Shown piece after piece: positions 7,563-11,045 of a stretch of DNA of 11,045 nt. The stretch's first letter is position 1. Each line of letters begins with the position of its first letter. The notes beneath the pieces are model-generated. The model was not told the DNA's origin and did not search any database. It saw only the letters and a list, made by a program, of their open reading frames with translations. This stretch comes from Saccoglossus kowalevskii (lineage: Eukaryota; Hemichordata; Enteropneusta; Harrimaniidae), in NCBI RefSeq assembly GCF_000003605.2, contig NW_003125889.1, positions 283,243 through 294,287 of the forward strand, written 5' to 3'. Both the position numbers and the translations under genes were made by a program.

Positions 7563-10500
7563 TAAATATCCGCTCTATAGTGCAATTCTACAGTGATACT
7601 AATGCAAGACTGGATATAAGTGTGAATACTTGTGTTTTTTTTAGAAAGACCAGGGTGTTTAAAAGTGTTACCTCACCATATTTTATTTGAAAATAAAGTT
7701 TAATGCACAATAGCAACCTTCACAGCTAATATGCAAATGAAGCACAATTCACAAATGAGTTGTTGCCTTAATGGAAATAGGAAAAAATTACATCGTAAGG
7801 TTTAGCGATAGGTCACGACTCAATTTAACCAAAGACACTAGAGAATACAGGAATGGGAAACAGCGGTCTTTGCTTTGATCTCCTGAGATTAAAATTTGAT
7901 TTCGAACTTTCAACATACAATATTATGTTTTACTATTCTATGACAAGTTGCATCACACATGTACAAAATTCACAAAAATATTAATTACACTTTTTGATGG
8001 ACAAATTTCAAATCAAAAACATGCCTACACAATGCACTAGTAGAACTTGAATGAATTTTCAAACAAAAAATAAATCTACGCCACAGTACTTGTAGTACAG
8101 TAGTCAGCTGTAAATATATTTGATACAATATATTTTTAAAATAAGGTACATACCAGGTAATTTGAAATAAGTGTGACATGTGAATGTAAATTTATTGAAA
8201 AATTTGGTCGACTAATTAAATTTCATCTGATGACTTTTGATGCTATTTTAGCTATTTTTCAACATGTTTAATAGATGATGCACTGCAAGACATAAGGGAT
8301 CTGATATCACAATTGTAACACTACAATATCAAGCCTAAGTGAACAAATAAAAATTACAACACTCACTCAAACAAATCTGATATCGAGTTACCCATAAGAT
8401 ATCCTCTATATCTTGTCAATGTATCATCAACTCGGAACAAAATATTTGCATGCATGCGAGAAACATCACATTGGATGTACCAAAGTACAAAGTCTCGGTT
8501 TTCAGATTTTGTTTAAACAAAATGACTAATTGTAAATATACTGCACTGTATAATAAATGCTTTAGAGTTTTCACTATCCAAGTCAATGCTAGCTGTTTTT
8601 TATCTTAATATAAAAACATATAATGAATACATGATTGTTACTGCTGTTCTACATTCACAGGGTTGATGTAAAAGAGAAACAAATCCACCCTATTATCGCC
8701 AAACAATTTCCTGATACATGACCTCGACACAATACACGTCAAGCACGCTTGACAAGGTTTCATAATTATTTTTTCAAACGAACTTACACATTGAATAATA
8801 AATCTGCAATCAAAGTTATTTTTAATAACTATTACCTTTTCTGCTGGTCTACGTATTAAACTTTCAAAAAAACAGGAAACAAAAACGTGACTGAATACAG
8901 AGTAAATCGGTGTGATAAAAATGCTTTTAAAACATCCCTTGAGAGACGCATACCTGTACACGATATCTAAGATATCGGTTGTTACACATATAATGCTATA
9001 AGATTGCTACTTTAGCTATACCAAGGATACAGACTGCAATAAACTGAATCAATTCTATACTACCGACACTGACAAATGAGGAGAAATATCAGCTACATTG
9101 TAATCATTTTATAAACAGTTGTAGTAGGATTTTTTATTCCACTCAATAAATTAACAAAGAAATTCAATAAGCAGCTTTCAGAACGGCTAATTTGATAGCG
9201 CCACGAATGCACTAAATCAACGAGTACAATCTTGCAGGTAATAAGACTCAACAAAAATGTTCATGAATTAAGCTAAATACTCAATGGATCTGTGAAGGTT
9301 TGGATATACACTGTACTTACAAATCAGGGAAATCAAAGCAACACAAGAATTCCCAGCAAACTTATAATAAGATCCTAATATTAAATCCAAAATGGAGAGA
9401 GTAACAACCACGTGTGACGCTAGACTATAACATTGCCTGCATGCCTATCCTTGGGTATGTGTCTGCCACAAGTGAGTGTTGTCATATGTTAATGAACTAT
9501 ATGAAAATAGTGGCCATATAATTAGCATCTTGATGGTGGACCACGCATGCATCCAACCAATCCAATAAAAAAAAATCTGTTCTGTCAGTTATTTTCCTCC
9601 AATCAACAAATTTTACAGTATCATTGACGAGATTGTTAGTTTCTTTTGGATACATTATTTACTTTTACTTTACTGAGAATGAAATAATTAACATTTGCAT
9701 ATACATCCCACAATGCATCACATATTGCATTCCAGATTAAAGATAATAAATAAAAATTATTAAATGTTTATAATTAAAGTTTTGACTGAAGCTGCAAATG
9801 TAGCACTTCATTACTGTAATCCCAAACAAAACGCAATTATGAATTTTGTGTAAATTCAAAACATCATGTGGTACTGGTAACCAAGCAAACACTTATTATC
9901 AGATTTTTTAGACAAGAAATTTTATATCGCTGTTGTCATGGCTACTAATTAATTATTATTTTCACAGTAAAAGTAATAACATTTTTTGTATAGATACAAA
10001 TTTTGCTATTTACAATATACATTTATACTCACTTTCAAAATAATAATGTGTCTGGGTTACTAGTTTTGAAGGCAATTGTTGAAAAATCTACTCTAGAAGC
10101 ATGTTTCCTTCACAAGCAGGTCACATTTTATGGCATATTCCTTAGCATATTTACATACACAAGAATTCATCCATTTCCCAATCTGGTTATAAACTTAAGT
10201 ACAACATGAGTATAGTGCATGTACAGGAATTTTAAGAAGCTTTTTATTAAATTTAATAGAATTTAATGGTCAAGTGTCACCCTTTGATATTCAAACGCTA
10301 ATCACTGTCAAAAATAACGTATCCAACAACTTTGATCTCTAACCTTTTTTTCTTTCGTAGATTTCGTAGACAAGATAAAGTAGGAGTAATTTATATGCAA
10401 ATTCTTTTATTATAAATGCACAGTTTCCTAGGCTTCATACAACTATACAATCAGGACAGTGGTAACAAATGGCTAAAAGGACAATTAGGACAATAACTAT

Positions 10501-11045
10501 CAGACGTAAAAGTAGTCAATTTATTCGTGATGTCATTCATCGATTGAGGAGGAGATGAGCATTCCTGTTTGAAAGCTACTACAAATCCAGTTTCCGTAAC
10601 AATAGATGAAACACAAATTACATATATTCAAAATTGTGCTTGTTAATAATATTCACGGAACTATTTTGTGATGGAAATGACAAAAGATAAGGTCACTCAG
10701 TAAACTACAGTGCTAAGTGTACCCTGAGGTCTATCTGCTGCAACTACCGGTAACCTATTCCCACGAGAATTATTGTGCAAATATTTTCAATTTTCTTTTC
10801 CCTAATTTTAACATACTTCGAAACAAGCCAATTTTGACCAGATCATTTGAATTACAACCAGGCTGACATAATTTGATTTTGGTAAATGTTTTGTTGAAAA
10901 GATCGTAGTTTCACAACTATTTTGTCATAATAGCAGTGAATGGATAATGAGAAAGTTATTATATGAATATAATAATATATGTACACACAGCAAATATTTG
11001 CATGTCTGATGCAATCTAAAAATAAACAATAGACGTAAAATGCAT
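7563..11045. other. A+T-rich DNA without a supported gene
   Basis: No convincing coding sequence was found. A 107-codon minus-strand open frame (8638-8961) starts only at GTG; its first ATG is near residue 67, and no domain is recognised. A possible third repeat fragment begins AACAAATCTGA near 8369 but is too short to call. Exact octamer words lie at 7731, 8444, 9693, 10395 and 10996. A T-rich acceptor-like site preceded by a CTAAC branch-point-like word ends at TAG near 10360, beside a 9-bp tandem duplication (TTTCGTAGA twice, 10353-10370). Confidence 0.6.

Noticed and set aside
8638-8961. 107-codon minus-strand open frame, the longest in the window
   Set aside because: It begins at GTG, its first ATG is near residue 67, the composition is what A+T-rich DNA gives by chance, and I recognise no domain. 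Cysteines in its C-terminal part form no motif I know. Donor-like words lie inside it, but no consistent exon model follows.
8961-8977. GATATC-TAA-GATATC inverted repeat
   Set aside because: It is short and A+T-rich with no supporting context, so it cannot be told from background.
5838-9099. Shared word ATATCAGCTACAT near 5838 and 9086
   Set aside because: The match does not extend usefully beyond the word, and a few 13-mers are expected to recur by chance in 11 kb of this composition.
10003-10209. 68-codon plus-strand frame
   Set aside because: It starts at TTG and is made of codons expected from A+T-rich sequence; there is no domain.
10246-10257. Palindrome ATTAAATTTAAT
   Set aside because: It is made only of A and T and is expected by chance here.

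Overview
This window looks like non-coding DNA from an animal nuclear genome. It is strongly A+T-rich and full of stop codons in all six frames. The longest open frames are about 60-107 codons, and several of them begin only at TTG or GTG, which means nothing in a eukaryote. I recognise no protein domain, tRNA, rRNA, CRISPR array or bacterial-type operon. Minisatellite DNA, a diverged interspersed repeat family and splice-like signals fit an intron or intergenic region. A hairpin-headed repeat with TTAGCTC/GAGCTAA arms, and recurrent words such as ACATGTAT and TACCGGTAA, remind me of marine invertebrates, perhaps a mollusc or another lophotrochozoan. That placement comes from memory of such sequences and is weak.

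Layout: positions 1-452 hold a 25-bp-period minisatellite of about 18.5 units that enters from beyond the left edge. Positions 453-1259 are plain A+T-rich DNA. Positions 1288-1880 hold diverged modules of an interspersed repeat spaced about 142 bp apart, interrupted near 1579-1645 by a nested inverted repeat that looks like the head or junction of mobile-element copies. Positions 1881-4800 are mostly featureless, apart from a G+C-rich hairpin at 4007-4034 and a small CpG-rich pocket with a 14-bp palindrome at 4235-4248. Positions 4839-4932 hold a perfect 44-bp direct duplication of period 50, whose second copy opens a short reading frame ending at 5023. Positions 5024-7005 are quiet. A possible 95-nt non-coding exon lies at 7006-7100, a perfect 10-bp-stem hairpin follows a G-run at 7471-7504, and a stray copy of the repeat module lies at 7519-7562. 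The remainder, to 11045, is A+T-rich DNA with a scatter of exact POU/octamer words.

I see no set of genes working together. The most informative content is repeat biology: a minisatellite with ordered variant units, a modular interspersed element, and a recent local duplication. I found no evidence for a new protein-based system.
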